Positions 37,583-46,395 are shown, numbered from the stretch's first letter. The stretch: 64,000 nt of DNA from Gammaproteobacteria bacterium (GCA_029882975.1 JAOUJW010000016.1:1-64000); one strand, 5' to 3'. The notes: generated by a model from the sequence alone, not told the origin. A program made the numbers and translations.

Positions 37583-39191
37583 AGTCATGCCGGGGGCGGC
37601 AGTAACCGAGTCAGTATCAACAGCGACTATCAATAAGCCTTTTGCCATTTTTTTGGGAATTACCTGTGTGCTCTGCGGGGCACTGATTATGGTGGTGGAA
37701 GTGTTGGGCTCACGCGTGATTGGTCCGTTTTTCGGCGTGAGTTTATTTGTCTGGACTTCTTTAATAACCGTGACCTTGCTGGCATTGGCCATAGGCTATG
37801 CCGTGGGCGGTTATTTTTCCGATCGCTATTTCTCACCCAAATACTTGTATGCGGTCATATTGATCGCCAGTGTGTTCGTGTTGTGGGTTCCCCTGGTAAA
37901 AGGGGTGGTACTAAAAGCTTGCCTGCCTTTGGGTTTGCGTTGGGGTGCCTTTGCCAGCACATTGATCTTATTCGGGCCTTCTTTATTTTTGTTGGGTTGT
38001 GTCTCGCCGTATTTGGCTAAAATCGCCACGCGACAAATGCAAAATTTAGGGACGACAGTGGGCGGCTTATATGCCTTATCCACGATTGGCAGTACCGCGG
38101 GCACCGTACTGACCGGTTTTGTGTTAATCGCCTATTTAGGTGTCAGTAATATTTTTACCTTGGTGGGTGTCTTACTCATTGTGTTGTCGGTGAGTTATTT
38201 CGTTTTGTTTGAAAAGCGCTACTGGACTGTGGTGTTTTTATTAATGCCATTAATCAATCTCACTGGAGCGGAGCCAAAGGAAAAAACACTGGCTGACGGC
38301 ACCAAGGTGAGTACGGTTTTTCATGCCGAGACCTACTACGGTGAAATCAAAGTGTTGGATTATAGCTATGAACCGCATCATATCCGTGAATTGCTGATTG
38401 ACGGCATGATTCAAGGAGGGATGGATATGAATAACCATCTCTCCATCTTTGACTACTCTTATTATCTGCAGTACCTCACGTATATGAATAACCCCAAGGC
38501 CGGCAGTTGTTTGGTATTCGGTGTGGGTATGGGAGCCATCGTCAATTGGTACAATCAGCAGGGTATAAACTGCGATATTGTGGATATCGATCCGGAAGTC
38601 ATCAAAGTGGCGCAACAGTATTTTGGATTGCAAACCCAAGGTGAGGTTGCCGCAGACGATGCCCGCTATTTTTTGGAAAAAAACCAAAAACAATACGATA
38701 TTGTGGTTTTGGATGTGTTCACCGGGGATATAACCCCGTCCCATTTGTTGAGCCTGGAAGCCTTGCAACAAGTTAAGCGCGGCCTGGCGTCGGATGGGGT
38801 CTTAGGTGTCAATATTATTGGTAGTCTGAAGCAACAAAATTATATGACCGCTTCAGTGATACATACCTTGAAGCAGGTGTTCCGGCAAGTGGAGTTGTAT
38901 CCCGCCTTTGATGTGCAATCCGGCGACGGTGTTGGCAACTTGATTCTATTGGCTTATGAGGGAGAGCCACGTACCTTGACTCAACCCCGTGCGGACCAAA
39001 TTCAAATCCATCCACGCATCAGTGCACGCATACGTCACAATCTCGGTAAGCGTTATGATTTTCCGGCTGGGACACGTGCGATGGTCATCAGTGACGAATA
39101 CAATCCCATCGACTTCTATGACAGTTGGTTGCGGGAGTTAAATCGCAGCCGCGTGATCCGAGTGACGGATTGGGATGTGTTGTTGGGGTGA
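37569..39191 (+). CDS. Fused MFS / spermidine-synthase-like protein
   Basis: 540 residues. The first ~225 hold about seven membrane helices (for example FAIFLGITCVLCGALIMVVE). The rest is a SpeE-like Rossmann domain with LVFGVGMGAIVNWY, IVDIDPEVIKVAQQYFG and IVVLDVFTGD. Such fusions are common but biochemically little known; the soluble domain resembles aminopropyltransferases. TTG at 37569 has GAGGTGAG just upstream and overlaps the preceding gene by 14 bases; the ATG at 37587 lacks a ribosome site. Confidence 0.9.
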   Translation: MDNHEVMPGAAVTESVSTATINKPFAIFLGITCVLCGALIMVVEVLGSRVIGPFFGVSLFVWTSLITVTLLALAIGYAVGGYFSDRYFSPKYLYAVILIASVFVLWVPLVKGVVLKACLPLGLRWGAFASTLILFGPSLFLLGCVSPYLAKIATRQMQNLGTTVGGLYALSTIGSTAGTVLTGFVLIAYLGVSNIFTLVGVLLIVLSVSYFVLFEKRYWTVVFLLMPLINLTGAEPKEKTLADGTKVSTVFHAETYYGEIKVLDYSYEPHHIRELLIDGMIQGGMDMNNHLSIFDYSYYLQYLTYMNNPKAGSCLVFGVGMGAIVNWYNQQGINCDIVDIDPEVIKVAQQYFGLQTQGEVAADDARYFLEKNQKQYDIVVLDVFTGDITPSHLLSLEALQQVKRGLASDGVLGVNIIGSLKQQNYMTASVIHTLKQVFRQVELYPAFDVQSGDGVGNLILLAYEGEPRTLTQPRADQIQIHPRISARIRHNLGKRYDFPAGTRAMVISDEYNPIDFYDSWLRELNRSRVIRVTDWDVLLG

Positions 39192-39262
39192 GAATTGATA
39201 TTTTTTCGTATCAACAAAAAACAAATCCAAGCGACGATTTCTTGATGTTCTGTAACTTGTAG

Positions 39263-39287
39263 GGCGGAATAGTTTACGTATTCCGCC
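39263..39287. repeat. GGCGGAATA-family hairpin
   Basis: GGCGGAATA (39263-39271) and TATTCCGCC (39279-39287) form a perfect 9-bp stem with a 7-base loop, preceded by GTA. Same family as 66-96 and 416-446. Confidence 0.85.
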
Positions 39288-39307
39288 GAGCAGTCTCAAA
39301 TCACAGT

Positions 39308-39518
39308 TTTGTAGATACAAGGGTGGGCAAGCCTTTTTTGCCCACGCGGACGAAAGGTGATGATACAGTAACACTTTGTGCTAATCGCCATTTATGGAAT
39401 GCCGCTTAACTCTGCTTGGTGGAATACGCAAAAAAAGCTATTCCACCCTACCCAATCCGGAGGTTGTGGTATTGAAACTAGCGGAGTTGTGGTAACGGGT
39501 GTTGGTGTTGCATCAATG
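39308..39518. repeat. Direct repeat unit 1 of ~210 bp
   Basis: Matches 39548-39758 at an offset of 240, closely over the first ~140 bases and more loosely after that. It contains a GTGGGCAA/TTGCCCAC hairpin (39323-39345) and a GGTGGAATA/TATTCCACC hairpin (39418-39447) joined by a shared ~70-base spacer. Confidence 0.85.
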
Positions 39519-39547
39519 AATACAAACCGCTGGGATCGTTGTCGTTA

Positions 39548-39758
39548 GTTTTGTAGGGTGCACGCCTTTTTGTGCCCACGCGGGCGAAAGGTGATGATAC
39601 AGTAACACTTTGTGCTAATCGCCACTTTTGGAATGCCGCTTAACTCTGCTTGGTGGAATACGCAAAAAACGCTATTCCACCCTACCCAATCCGGGTGCTG
39701 TGGAGTTGAAAGTTGAAGCTGGCAAGTTGTGGTAACTGGTGTTGGTGTCGAATCAACT
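39548..39758. repeat. Direct repeat unit 2 of ~210 bp
   Basis: Second copy. The first hairpin is degenerate (GGGTGCAC ... GTGCCCAC) but the second (GGTGGAATA 39652-39660, TATTCCACC 39673-39681) is perfect. Loss of one arm with retention of the other shows the copies have diverged. Confidence 0.85.
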
Positions 39759-39827
39759 GCCAACGCAGGGAATATCGGGAATATTTCCAAGTTTTTCAAC
39801 GAAGCAAATCAGAGGTTCCTTAGATAC

Positions 39828-39855
39828 AAAAAGAAACGGGGCCCGCAGGCCCCGT
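39828..39855 (-). terminator. Rho-independent terminator of the porin gene
   Basis: ACGGGGCC (39836-39843) and GGCCCCGT (39848-39855) form a GC-rich 8-bp stem with a 4-base loop. On the minus strand the stem is followed by TTTCTTTTT. It lies 25 bases after the porin stop codon. Confidence 0.92.
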
Positions 39856-39879
39856 CTTGTTGCTTCGAACAAACAGTAT

Positions 39880-40896
39880 TTAGAACGAGTGAACGATACC
39901 GAATGACAGGGCACTGGAATCGTCACCAGCCGTGGGCGGAACTGCGCTGTCGCCATGACCGCCGCCGGAGGCGCTGTAAGCCACGTTGGCATCATTGCTG
40001 GTGCTGGCATAAGCTGCATACACAGTGGTCATTTTGCTGAGTTTGTGGTCAAAGCCCAAAGCAATCATTGTGGCGTTGCTGTCGACTGCGTCAGTATCCA
40101 ATGTGTAAAATTGGGCTTTGAACGCGTTTTTGCCCATTTTGAATGCTCCGCCTACACCTAGAGTGGTAGAGTCATTGCCGGCTGTACCGCCCATGTCGGT
40201 CAAGGTTTGATACAGGGCGTTAATTTTGAAGGCATCCATTTTGTAACTACCGGCGATTCGGGTGCCGCTTTCAGAATCTGCACCACCACCTAGGCCTGCA
40301 TCATGGGTTTCAATGGCTACGCCGGCGGTAATCGGACCGTTGCTGTAAACACCGCTGATACTGGTTGCACCACCGTCAGTCACTCCGTCTTCCTGGCCTA
40401 AGGCAACGGACAGAGTAAAGCCACTGAAGTTGGGTGACATATACACGAGTGCGTCGTCCAAACGAGGATCAAATCCAACGTTAGAGCTTCCGTCGCCGCT
40501 GATCAGGTTACGGGAATCACCAACCTGGTCACCGAACAGATCCGCTTTACGACCCAGAGATTTAAAAGGAGAATCGTGCTGACCGAGGAGAACTTTACCG
40601 AAATTACCGCCGATACCGACGAAAGTGTTACGACCGGCAATAGTACCGCCACCGGCATCTGCAGTCACTGAGCTTTCAATCTGCCACATAAGTTTCAGAC
40701 CCTCACCCAGATCTTCGTCACCTTTTAGACCCAAACGGCTGGAGTTGCTGGAAACGAACATGAAAGAATCGGTGCCGTTATCCAGGCTATCCAGGGATAA
40801 GTGCGCTTTTCCGTAAATAGTGACTTCAGCTTGGGAGATTGATGCGCCACACGCCAGGGCGGAACCAACCAAAATGGTTAATAGCTTTTTGTTCAT
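39880..40896 (-). CDS. General porin, outer membrane
   Basis: 338 residues. Signal peptide ending at SQA (residue 23), then VTIYGKAHLSLDSLDNG, SRLGLKGDEDLGEGLKLMWQ and FVGIGGNFGKVLLGQHDSP, the blocks of the Gram-negative (OmpC-like) porin family. The C-terminus SFGIVHSF ends in Phe, as needed for barrel assembly. ATG after AAGGAGAG at good spacing. It has its own strong terminator, so it is a single-gene unit. Confidence 0.95.
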   Translation of the reverse strand: MNKKLLTILVGSALACGASISQAEVTIYGKAHLSLDSLDNGTDSFMFVSSNSSRLGLKGDEDLGEGLKLMWQIESSVTADAGGGTIAGRNTFVGIGGNFGKVLLGQHDSPFKSLGRKADLFGDQVGDSRNLISGDGSSNVGFDPRLDDALVYMSPNFSGFTLSVALGQEDGVTDGGATSISGVYSNGPITAGVAIETHDAGLGGGADSESGTRIAGSYKMDAFKINALYQTLTDMGGTAGNDSTTLGVGGAFKMGKNAFKAQFYTLDTDAVDSNATMIALGFDHKLSKMTTVYAAYASTSNDANVAYSASGGGHGDSAVPPTAGDDSSALSFGIVHSF

Positions 40897-41328
40897 TTAA
40901 AACTCTCCTTATTATGGCTTTTGAAAGCCTCTGGCGAGTGAGCGCCAAGGGCATAGAATGTTGTCCTTGAGTTATGTTTAAGCACCAGGCTAACACATAA
41001 AACACTTGCTCAAAACACAACCTGACTGCAGGATACATAATTAAAATCAGTGAAATCCAGCGTATCCTACTGCTTGTTTTTAGTAGCGTCAAATTAAAAT
41101 TTTGTGACAGCGGAAAACTGGAGTATGAACAAATATTGTCCTAGACTTAGAGGTTCCAGAGCAAAAAAAAACAGTACGAATTTGGTTGCTTTGATGATGC
41201 GTATTGTCACATGGGAATCTCCATATTTTCACTAAAACAGCCTATAGTTTGTTAAGAACCTTTCGCTTAATAAATCGTGTGTGTTGAATCTTTTGTTTAA
41301 TTGTTTGCTAAAAGGAGTCCGCTGATTT
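40897..41328. promoter_or_regulatory. Divergent intergenic region between porin and gpmI
   Basis: 432 bases without a gene, AT-rich in the right half. On the minus side the porin leader has a small GGCTTT/AAAGCC hairpin just before its ribosome site. On the plus side gpmI has AGGAG 11 bases before its ATG. Promoters for both genes must lie here; no hexamer pair is clear enough to name. Confidence 0.5.
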
Positions 41329-42879
41329 ATGGCTGACAACGGTTTGGCGCCTCGGCGTCCTGTAGTACTGCTGATCTTGGATGGATTTGGTGTTAATCCT
41401 TCGCGTCTCAACAATGCAGTGGCTGAAGCAAAAACCCCCAAGCTCGATAGCTATTTTTCCCGATATCCTGTGACTTTGTTGCAAGCCTCCGGTCCGGCTG
41501 TGGGGCTGCCTGACGGCCAAATGGGAAATTCCGAGGTGGGGCATTTGACCATTGGTTGTGGCGATATAATTCGTCAGGATCTGGTGGCTATTGATGATGC
41601 TATCAATGATGGTTCGTTTTATGAAAACCCGGTGTTGTGCCAGGCTGTGGATAAAGTATGCACAAGTGGAGGTGTGGTACATTTGTTGGGGTTGGTCTCC
41701 AACGGTGGTGTGCACAGCCATACCAAACACTTGCTGGCCCTGATTGATTTATGTCGCCGTCACGGTGGTAAACCCGTATTGCATATGATTACTGATGGAC
41801 GCGATACCGGTCCTACAATGGCATTGAAGTTTCTGGCGGAAGTGGAACCTGCGTTACAGGCGGCTGGTGGATTTATCGCCACTGTGTCCGGGCGATATTT
41901 CACCATGGACAGAGATAACCGTTGGGAGCGCATTGAACTGGCCTGGAAAGCCATAGCCAAAGCGCAGGGGGATCGTTTAGACAGTGCACAACAGGTGATT
42001 GAAACCGCCTACGAACACGGTGAAACCGATGAATTTATTTCGCCGGTGGTGCTGCCGGGAGCTGCTCCGATTACCGATAAAGATAGCGTCATATTTTTTA
42101 ATTTTCGCAAAGATCGAGCGCGACAAATGACCGCTGCCTTGTATAAACCGGATTTTGATAACTTCGATCGTGGCGATTATGAGCCCGTGGAAGTAGTGTG
42201 TATGACCCAATACGATGAATGGTATCGTTTACCCCATGCGTTTCAACAGGACCGTCCCAGAACTACCTTGGCCGAGGTGGTCAGTCGAGCCGGTTTAGCT
42301 CAGTTTCATTGTGCCGAAACAGAGAAATATGCCCATGTCACTTATTTTCTTAACGGTCGTCATGGCGATCCTTATACAGGCGAGGTGCGTACAATTATCC
42401 CGTCACCGCAAATTGCCACATATGATTTGGAACCACAAATGAGTGCGGCGCAAGTGGCCGATGCAGTTATTGATGCGATTTATGCGGGAAATTATTCTTT
42501 TATTGCGGTTAATTTCGCCAACGGCGATATGGTGGGACACACGGGTGTACGCGATGCCATTATCAGTGCCGTGGAAACTTTGGATCGGGAAGTGGGGCGG
42601 GTATTACAAGTTGCAGAGCAACGAGGTTATTCGGTCGTGTTGACGGCAGACCATGGCAATTGCGAAGAGATGGTGGATTTTCATACCGGTTCGCCACAAA
42701 CGCAGCATACGGTATTTCCTGTCCCGTGCATGGTCATGGATGAAGTGCATTGGAGTTTGTCTATTGGTGCCGGCTTAAGCAGTGTGGCGCCAACGGTGCT
42801 GCATTTGATGGGGTTGAGCAAACCGGATGGGATGAGTGGGCGATCCTTGTTGATCAAACCTTTGAATAACTTGCCGTAG
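41329..42879 (+). CDS. gpmI: 2,3-bisphosphoglycerate-independent phosphoglycerate mutase
   Basis: 516 residues, full length. VVLLILDGFGVN gives the metal-binding Asp18, and GQMGNSEVGH the phosphoryl-accepting Ser68. ITDGRDTGP, FNFRKDRARQM and VLTADHGNCEEM are further metal and substrate blocks. Interconverts 3- and 2-phosphoglycerate in glycolysis/gluconeogenesis using manganese. Convergent with the phosphatase gene, one base apart, with no visible terminator between them. Confidence 0.97.
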   Translation: MADNGLAPRRPVVLLILDGFGVNPSRLNNAVAEAKTPKLDSYFSRYPVTLLQASGPAVGLPDGQMGNSEVGHLTIGCGDIIRQDLVAIDDAINDGSFYENPVLCQAVDKVCTSGGVVHLLGLVSNGGVHSHTKHLLALIDLCRRHGGKPVLHMITDGRDTGPTMALKFLAEVEPALQAAGGFIATVSGRYFTMDRDNRWERIELAWKAIAKAQGDRLDSAQQVIETAYEHGETDEFISPVVLPGAAPITDKDSVIFFNFRKDRARQMTAALYKPDFDNFDRGDYEPVEVVCMTQYDEWYRLPHAFQQDRPRTTLAEVVSRAGLAQFHCAETEKYAHVTYFLNGRHGDPYTGEVRTIIPSPQIATYDLEPQMSAAQVADAVIDAIYAGNYSFIAVNFANGDMVGHTGVRDAIISAVETLDREVGRVLQVAEQRGYSVVLTADHGNCEEMVDFHTGSPQTQHTVFPVPCMVMDEVHWSLSIGAGLSSVAPTVLHLMGLSKPDGMSGRSLLIKPLNNLP

Positions 42880-42880
42880 A

Positions 42881-43666
42881 TTATTCACACAGCAAAGTTT
42901 GCAGCATGTGCCTTTGTGTATTGTCCATGCCCAAATGGGTCAAGTAGTTTGAGGTAGAACCGTGCAGCGAATTTATGGTGTCCAGGGCCTCCTGAAGGAA
43001 CATAGCGTGGGTTTCCAGTAGGGGCCAAATTTTGTGCGTTTGCAGCCGAAACAGTGACATGAGTTTCAGTTTGAAACGCAGAGTTTTGATGTAGGAGCGC
43101 ATGGTTTCCTGCGACAAGAGATAGTCAGAATATACGGTAGCAGCGGGCACACCCAGCGCCAGATGAATCAGGGCCACCAAAATTCCAGTGCGGTCCTTGC
43201 CGCCGGTACAGTGTATCAATACAGGATAGTTATCCTCTTGCAGTAGTATACTGAACAATTTGCGAATTTCATCATCGCAGTCTGTAACATAACGACGATA
43301 TTCCTGTTTGAAGAAATCTTCAAAGTCGAATTGATTTAATTTTCCAGAGAGCAAATCCCGGTAAAGTTGGTCGTGATCCAGGGCAGGATTGTGCATGGCC
43401 AGGTTTATCACCGGCGGTGCTGGAGGAGGCAGTCGACTGGGCGAGTGGGCAATTTCCTGTGGGTTGCGTAAATCGAGAATCAAACGCAAGCCCAGTTGAT
43501 CCACCAGGTTGATATCAGCGCGTTTGAGTTTGGCCAAATGTGCCGAGCGGTAAATCATACCGGGGCGAAACGTCTTTTTGTTTTGCGTTGAATAACCGCC
43601 GATATCACGAAAGTTTACGGTTCCGCGCAGGGGGATGTGGCGTTGGAATACGTGCCGTTGAATCAT
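42881..43666 (-). CDS. Protein-tyrosine/serine phosphatase, CX5R type
   Basis: 261 residues. The P-loop IHCTGGKDRTGILVALI carries the catalytic Cys and Arg. The N-terminus GTVNFRDIGGYSTQ plus FRPGMIYRSAHL is typical of the Y_phosphatase3 family, whose members act on phosphotyrosine, phosphoserine or phosphoinositides. No signal peptide. It lies 53 bases downstream of the MBL-fold gene on the same strand, so the two are probably co-transcribed. Confidence 0.9.
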   Translation of the reverse strand: MIQRHVFQRHIPLRGTVNFRDIGGYSTQNKKTFRPGMIYRSAHLAKLKRADINLVDQLGLRLILDLRNPQEIAHSPSRLPPPAPPVINLAMHNPALDHDQLYRDLLSGKLNQFDFEDFFKQEYRRYVTDCDDEIRKLFSILLQEDNYPVLIHCTGGKDRTGILVALIHLALGVPAATVYSDYLLSQETMRSYIKTLRFKLKLMSLFRLQTHKIWPLLETHAMFLQEALDTINSLHGSTSNYLTHLGMDNTQRHMLQTLLCE

Positions 43667-43719
43667 GGCTTGTCCTTATTAAAACCGTTAGGCTCGAACG
43701 TGATGTGTATATTATAGAA

Positions 43720-45084
43720 TTACCCTGACACTTTTTTCATTTGTTTGATCTGCGCATGAAACTTACCGTTCCAAGGCAGGGTGTAGCTGTCCCAAACGTC
43801 GGCTTTGTCGTGTTGCTCTTTCATTTGCGCCATGGTGAGCACTTTACCGTTACTGCGCAGATTAATTAATCCGTAGTGTGTGGAACCGTTGTTCTCCGCT
43901 CGCGCTAATTCCGTGGAAAACATAAGCGGGTGGTTGCCGCGGCAGTGTTTACCGATGGCGCCCATGGCGTCAGCCATAGGGTGGTCGAAGGATTTATTGT
44001 CGCCCGAAGAGATTACGTTGGCCATGGGGCGAACCCGCTTTAGAAAATCCACCAAATAGTCCGAAGAACCGTGATGGCAGGCTTTGGCGACGTCAACCCG
44101 AAACGGGTTGGCGTCGCCATAGTGTTGCAGCAAGTGCCACTGTGCCGGTATGTTTAAATCACCGCCCAATAGAAAACTGTGTTTGCCATAGCTGAACTTT
44201 AAAACCAGGGAATGACCGTTGATGGTATGTGATTCACTCATTTCGGCTGTGTCGAGGCCAAAGTCTTCGGCGTTAGGAAAGCCCATATACTCCGGTTTTT
44301 CGTCGGCCGGACTTAACGGTATCGGGCCGAGAACATCAACTCGTAACCCCTGAGACGGGTCTTGCCCGTAACCGGGTAGGGTTTTGTGGTGGACATTGAG
44401 GCATTTGGCTCCTTTGAGTCGTCCCTGTTGCTTGGCATCCAATGCGGCTTGCCAAAAGTTCCCAAAAGAGCTCATTAAATTACCGCTTTGCACCAGTTTT
44501 TTAACATCACTAAGAGTGTCATAGGTCTCGGTGAGGACGGTTCGGGTGCGTCCGTTGATTTGTCGCTGTTGCGTGGAGCCAATTTTGGTATTACGATTAT
44601 TGTCGGTGTTTTTGTAGCGGATAATGCCGTTATGATAGATGTGACCGATGTGAAAATGTTTATCCTTCAACACCGGTGTGAGTCCGTTGAAGTGATCCCA
44701 GTCGGGATGGCTCATCACCATCGCTTGAATATTGATAGATCCGTGTTCCTGAATGAGCCGTTTGTAGCGGTGTTTCATAAAATGGTGGTATTTATCTGAA
44801 GGACCGCCATCCAGGAGGATAATCCCTAGAGGGGATTCAATGATTGCTCCGTCGCCTTGTCCCACATCCAAAAAGAATATTTTGAAAACCGACGTAGAAC
44901 GAACATGTTTTTTGTTAACCCATCCGGATTGCCCACGTCCGCGGGCATCCACGTGATAGGCCTTGTCTGTTTCGGCGAGCACGTCCAGGCGTGTGCCCAG
45001 TAAAACGTGGTTAACCGCTTTGCGCAGTTTTGCGTCGCTGTACAGTCGGGTTTCCGGTTCGTTACCATAAACGATTTGTGCCAT
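43720..45084 (-). CDS. SH3-like plus ComEC-type metallo-beta-lactamase-fold protein
   Basis: 454 residues. An N-terminal SH3-like segment (about 1-65, ending GQSGWVNKKHV) precedes an MBL fold of the ComEC/Rec2 type: FFLDVGQGDGAIIESP, LLDGGPS, VMSHPDWDHFNGL (metal site), LVLKFSYGKHSFLLGGD and KACHHGSSDYLVDFL. It has no membrane helices, so it is not a DNA channel; free-standing relatives are suspected nucleases or phosphodiesterases. ATG at 45084 after AGGGA. Probable operon with the CX5R phosphatase. Confidence 0.88.
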   Translation of the reverse strand: MAQIVYGNEPETRLYSDAKLRKAVNHVLLGTRLDVLAETDKAYHVDARGRGQSGWVNKKHVRSTSVFKIFFLDVGQGDGAIIESPLGIILLDGGPSDKYHHFMKHRYKRLIQEHGSINIQAMVMSHPDWDHFNGLTPVLKDKHFHIGHIYHNGIIRYKNTDNNRNTKIGSTQQRQINGRTRTVLTETYDTLSDVKKLVQSGNLMSSFGNFWQAALDAKQQGRLKGAKCLNVHHKTLPGYGQDPSQGLRVDVLGPIPLSPADEKPEYMGFPNAEDFGLDTAEMSESHTINGHSLVLKFSYGKHSFLLGGDLNIPAQWHLLQHYGDANPFRVDVAKACHHGSSDYLVDFLKRVRPMANVISSGDNKSFDHPMADAMGAIGKHCRGNHPLMFSTELARAENNGSTHYGLINLRSNGKVLTMAQMKEQHDKADVWDSYTLPWNGKFHAQIKQMKKVSG

Positions 45085-45258
45085 TGTCTGAATTCCCTAT
45101 GCAATGTTTTAAGGCCATCTCGGGTACCTCTGATAAAAATTTCTGTTTTCATAAACACCGATTACCGGGTCAATCAGAGCTTCCCTAAATCTTGTGACAA
45201 AGTTTGGTTGTTGCAGTTCGCAAACCGGGCAGGTTAAATCACACTTTTCGATAAAAAC

Positions 45259-45286
45259 ACGTCCAATGCTCCAAGGTATTGGACGT
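45259..45286 (-). terminator. Hairpin with T-run upstream of the MBL gene (terminator or attenuator)
   Basis: ACGTCCAAT and ATTGGACGT form a perfect 9-bp stem with a 10-base loop. Read on the minus strand, the stem is followed by GTTTTTAT. It lies 175 bases upstream of the MBL start codon, where no gene needs terminating, so it may be a leader attenuator or a protein-binding palindrome. Confidence 0.5.
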
Positions 45287-45570
45287 TAAGAACTAAGTCG
45301 GGGGTTAGGGGAGTTGTGTGCCGGGCAGAAGCGAAATTCTTTTTCTCTGGTTTGTAGCCACACAGCGACGGGTTAGATACTGTACAAACGTCGAGTGCTC
45401 TTTGTGTGTTTATATTCAGTCCAGCTTATTTGCATTTGCGCACGTAAAGGGTATAGTTTGCCGTAGCGATTTTTCAGTCAGTCAATTTTTCTGCACATAT
45501 AGCAACGCCTTGAATAATAATAATACAGAGTAAGGGGCGGAGTCAGCCGGAAGACAGCCGCAATGGAGTA

Positions 45571-45595
45571 CTGCTGATGTTGATGACATCGGCAG
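45571..45595 (+). promoter_or_regulatory. Leader hairpin before the Crp/Fnr gene
   Basis: CTGCTGATGT and ACATCGGCAG pair over 10 positions (one G-T wobble) with a 5-base loop, ending 41 bases before the ATG at 45637. GGAGTACTG occurs on both sides of it, once right before the start codon. A 5'-UTR control element is possible. Confidence 0.35.
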
Positions 45596-45636
45596 GGGAA
45601 GAAGTATTCTATTGACCCAAGGGGGGAGTACTGTAC

Positions 45637-46395
45637 ATGGATAAGCCGTTATTCGGTTTTGGTGTTGAGGGGGGCGTCAAACTATTTACACCATCGTTTT
45701 CCAAAGATTTTTTTTCCAGCATCGGCAATAAGGGAAGTTCGGATTTACTTGCTATCGGAGTTAAGCGTTTATTTCGTAAAGACGAAATGATTTTCCACGT
45801 GGGTTCCAGCAGTGACGATGTCTATATTTTGCTAAATGGCAGGGTCAAAGTCTTTGAATTGTCCCAGGAAGGTAAAGAAGTTATTTTATGGTTTTGTTTT
45901 CCTGGGGAATTATTCGGATTATCCGAAGTCATGCGACGGGATCACCGTTTGGTAAATGCGCTGGCCTGTTGTCCGGTAGAAGTTTTGGCTATAAAACAAG
46001 CAGATTTTGAACAGTACTTGTACGCAAATCCCGCCAGCGCCATGCAAGTGATTGAGTTGTTGAGTAGTCGATTGCGTGAATTGGGTGATGTGTTGTTGCA
46101 CTTGGCTTCGGATGATGTTACCTCTCGAGTTGTCAAATTGATCGCACGTTTGGCCAATCGCTACGGTACGTGTAACAGTAAAGGTATCCGTTTGGATATT
46201 CCACTAACACATCAGGAAATGGCTGATATGATTGGGGCCAGTCGCCAAACCGTGACTACGGTTCTGGGAGCATTAAAAAAACAGGGTTTATTGCGCACAG
46301 AGCAGCGCACCATTTACATTGAAAATTTACAATGGATAGAATCCTTTGCTAATAAAGAAACCGGTAGAAAACTCAGTCAACAGCAATCGGCTTGA
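45637..46395 (+). CDS. Crp/Fnr-family transcription regulator
   Basis: 252 residues. Cyclic-nucleotide-binding-like domain at about 40-155 (IFHVGSSSDDVYILLNGRVK and WFCFPGELFGLSEVM). A dimerisation helix follows, then a Crp-type winged helix-turn-helix with LTHQEMADMIGASRQTVTTVL. The Fnr-type N-terminal cysteine cluster is absent, so it is not a classical oxygen sensor; the effector cannot be told. ATG after GGGGGGAGTAC. Regulon unknown. Confidence 0.93.
   Translation: MDKPLFGFGVEGGVKLFTPSFSKDFFSSIGNKGSSDLLAIGVKRLFRKDEMIFHVGSSSDDVYILLNGRVKVFELSQEGKEVILWFCFPGELFGLSEVMRRDHRLVNALACCPVEVLAIKQADFEQYLYANPASAMQVIELLSSRLRELGDVLLHLASDDVTSRVVKLIARLANRYGTCNSKGIRLDIPLTHQEMADMIGASRQTVTTVLGALKKQGLLRTEQRTIYIENLQWIESFANKETGRKLSQQQSA

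Larger units (their letters stand above)
39192..39879. other. Gene-free repeat field
   Basis: 688 bases between the MFS/SpeE fusion and the porin. No gene is seen. It holds one free hairpin (39263-39287), a pair of ~210-bp direct repeats (39308-39518 and 39548-39758), and the porin terminator near its right end. Confidence 0.8.
45085..45636. other. Long divergent intergenic region
   Basis: 552 bases between the MBL gene (minus) and the Crp/Fnr gene (plus). No gene with convincing start and composition is seen. It holds two hairpins, at 45259-45286 and 45571-45595. Confidence 0.5.

Noticed and set aside
39192-39879. Insertion sequence in the repeat field
   Set aside because: No transposase frame or long terminal inverted repeats; only short hairpins and a direct duplication.
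43720-45084. ComEC DNA-uptake channel
   Set aside because: Only the MBL domain is similar; no membrane helices or competence domain are present.
45318-45533. 71-codon frame upstream of the Crp/Fnr gene
   Set aside because: Cys/Phe-rich random-looking product, no ribosome site, and it overlaps an apparent regulatory leader.
45637-46395. Classical Fnr oxygen sensor
   Set aside because: The N-terminal cysteine cluster needed for the 4Fe-4S centre is missing.
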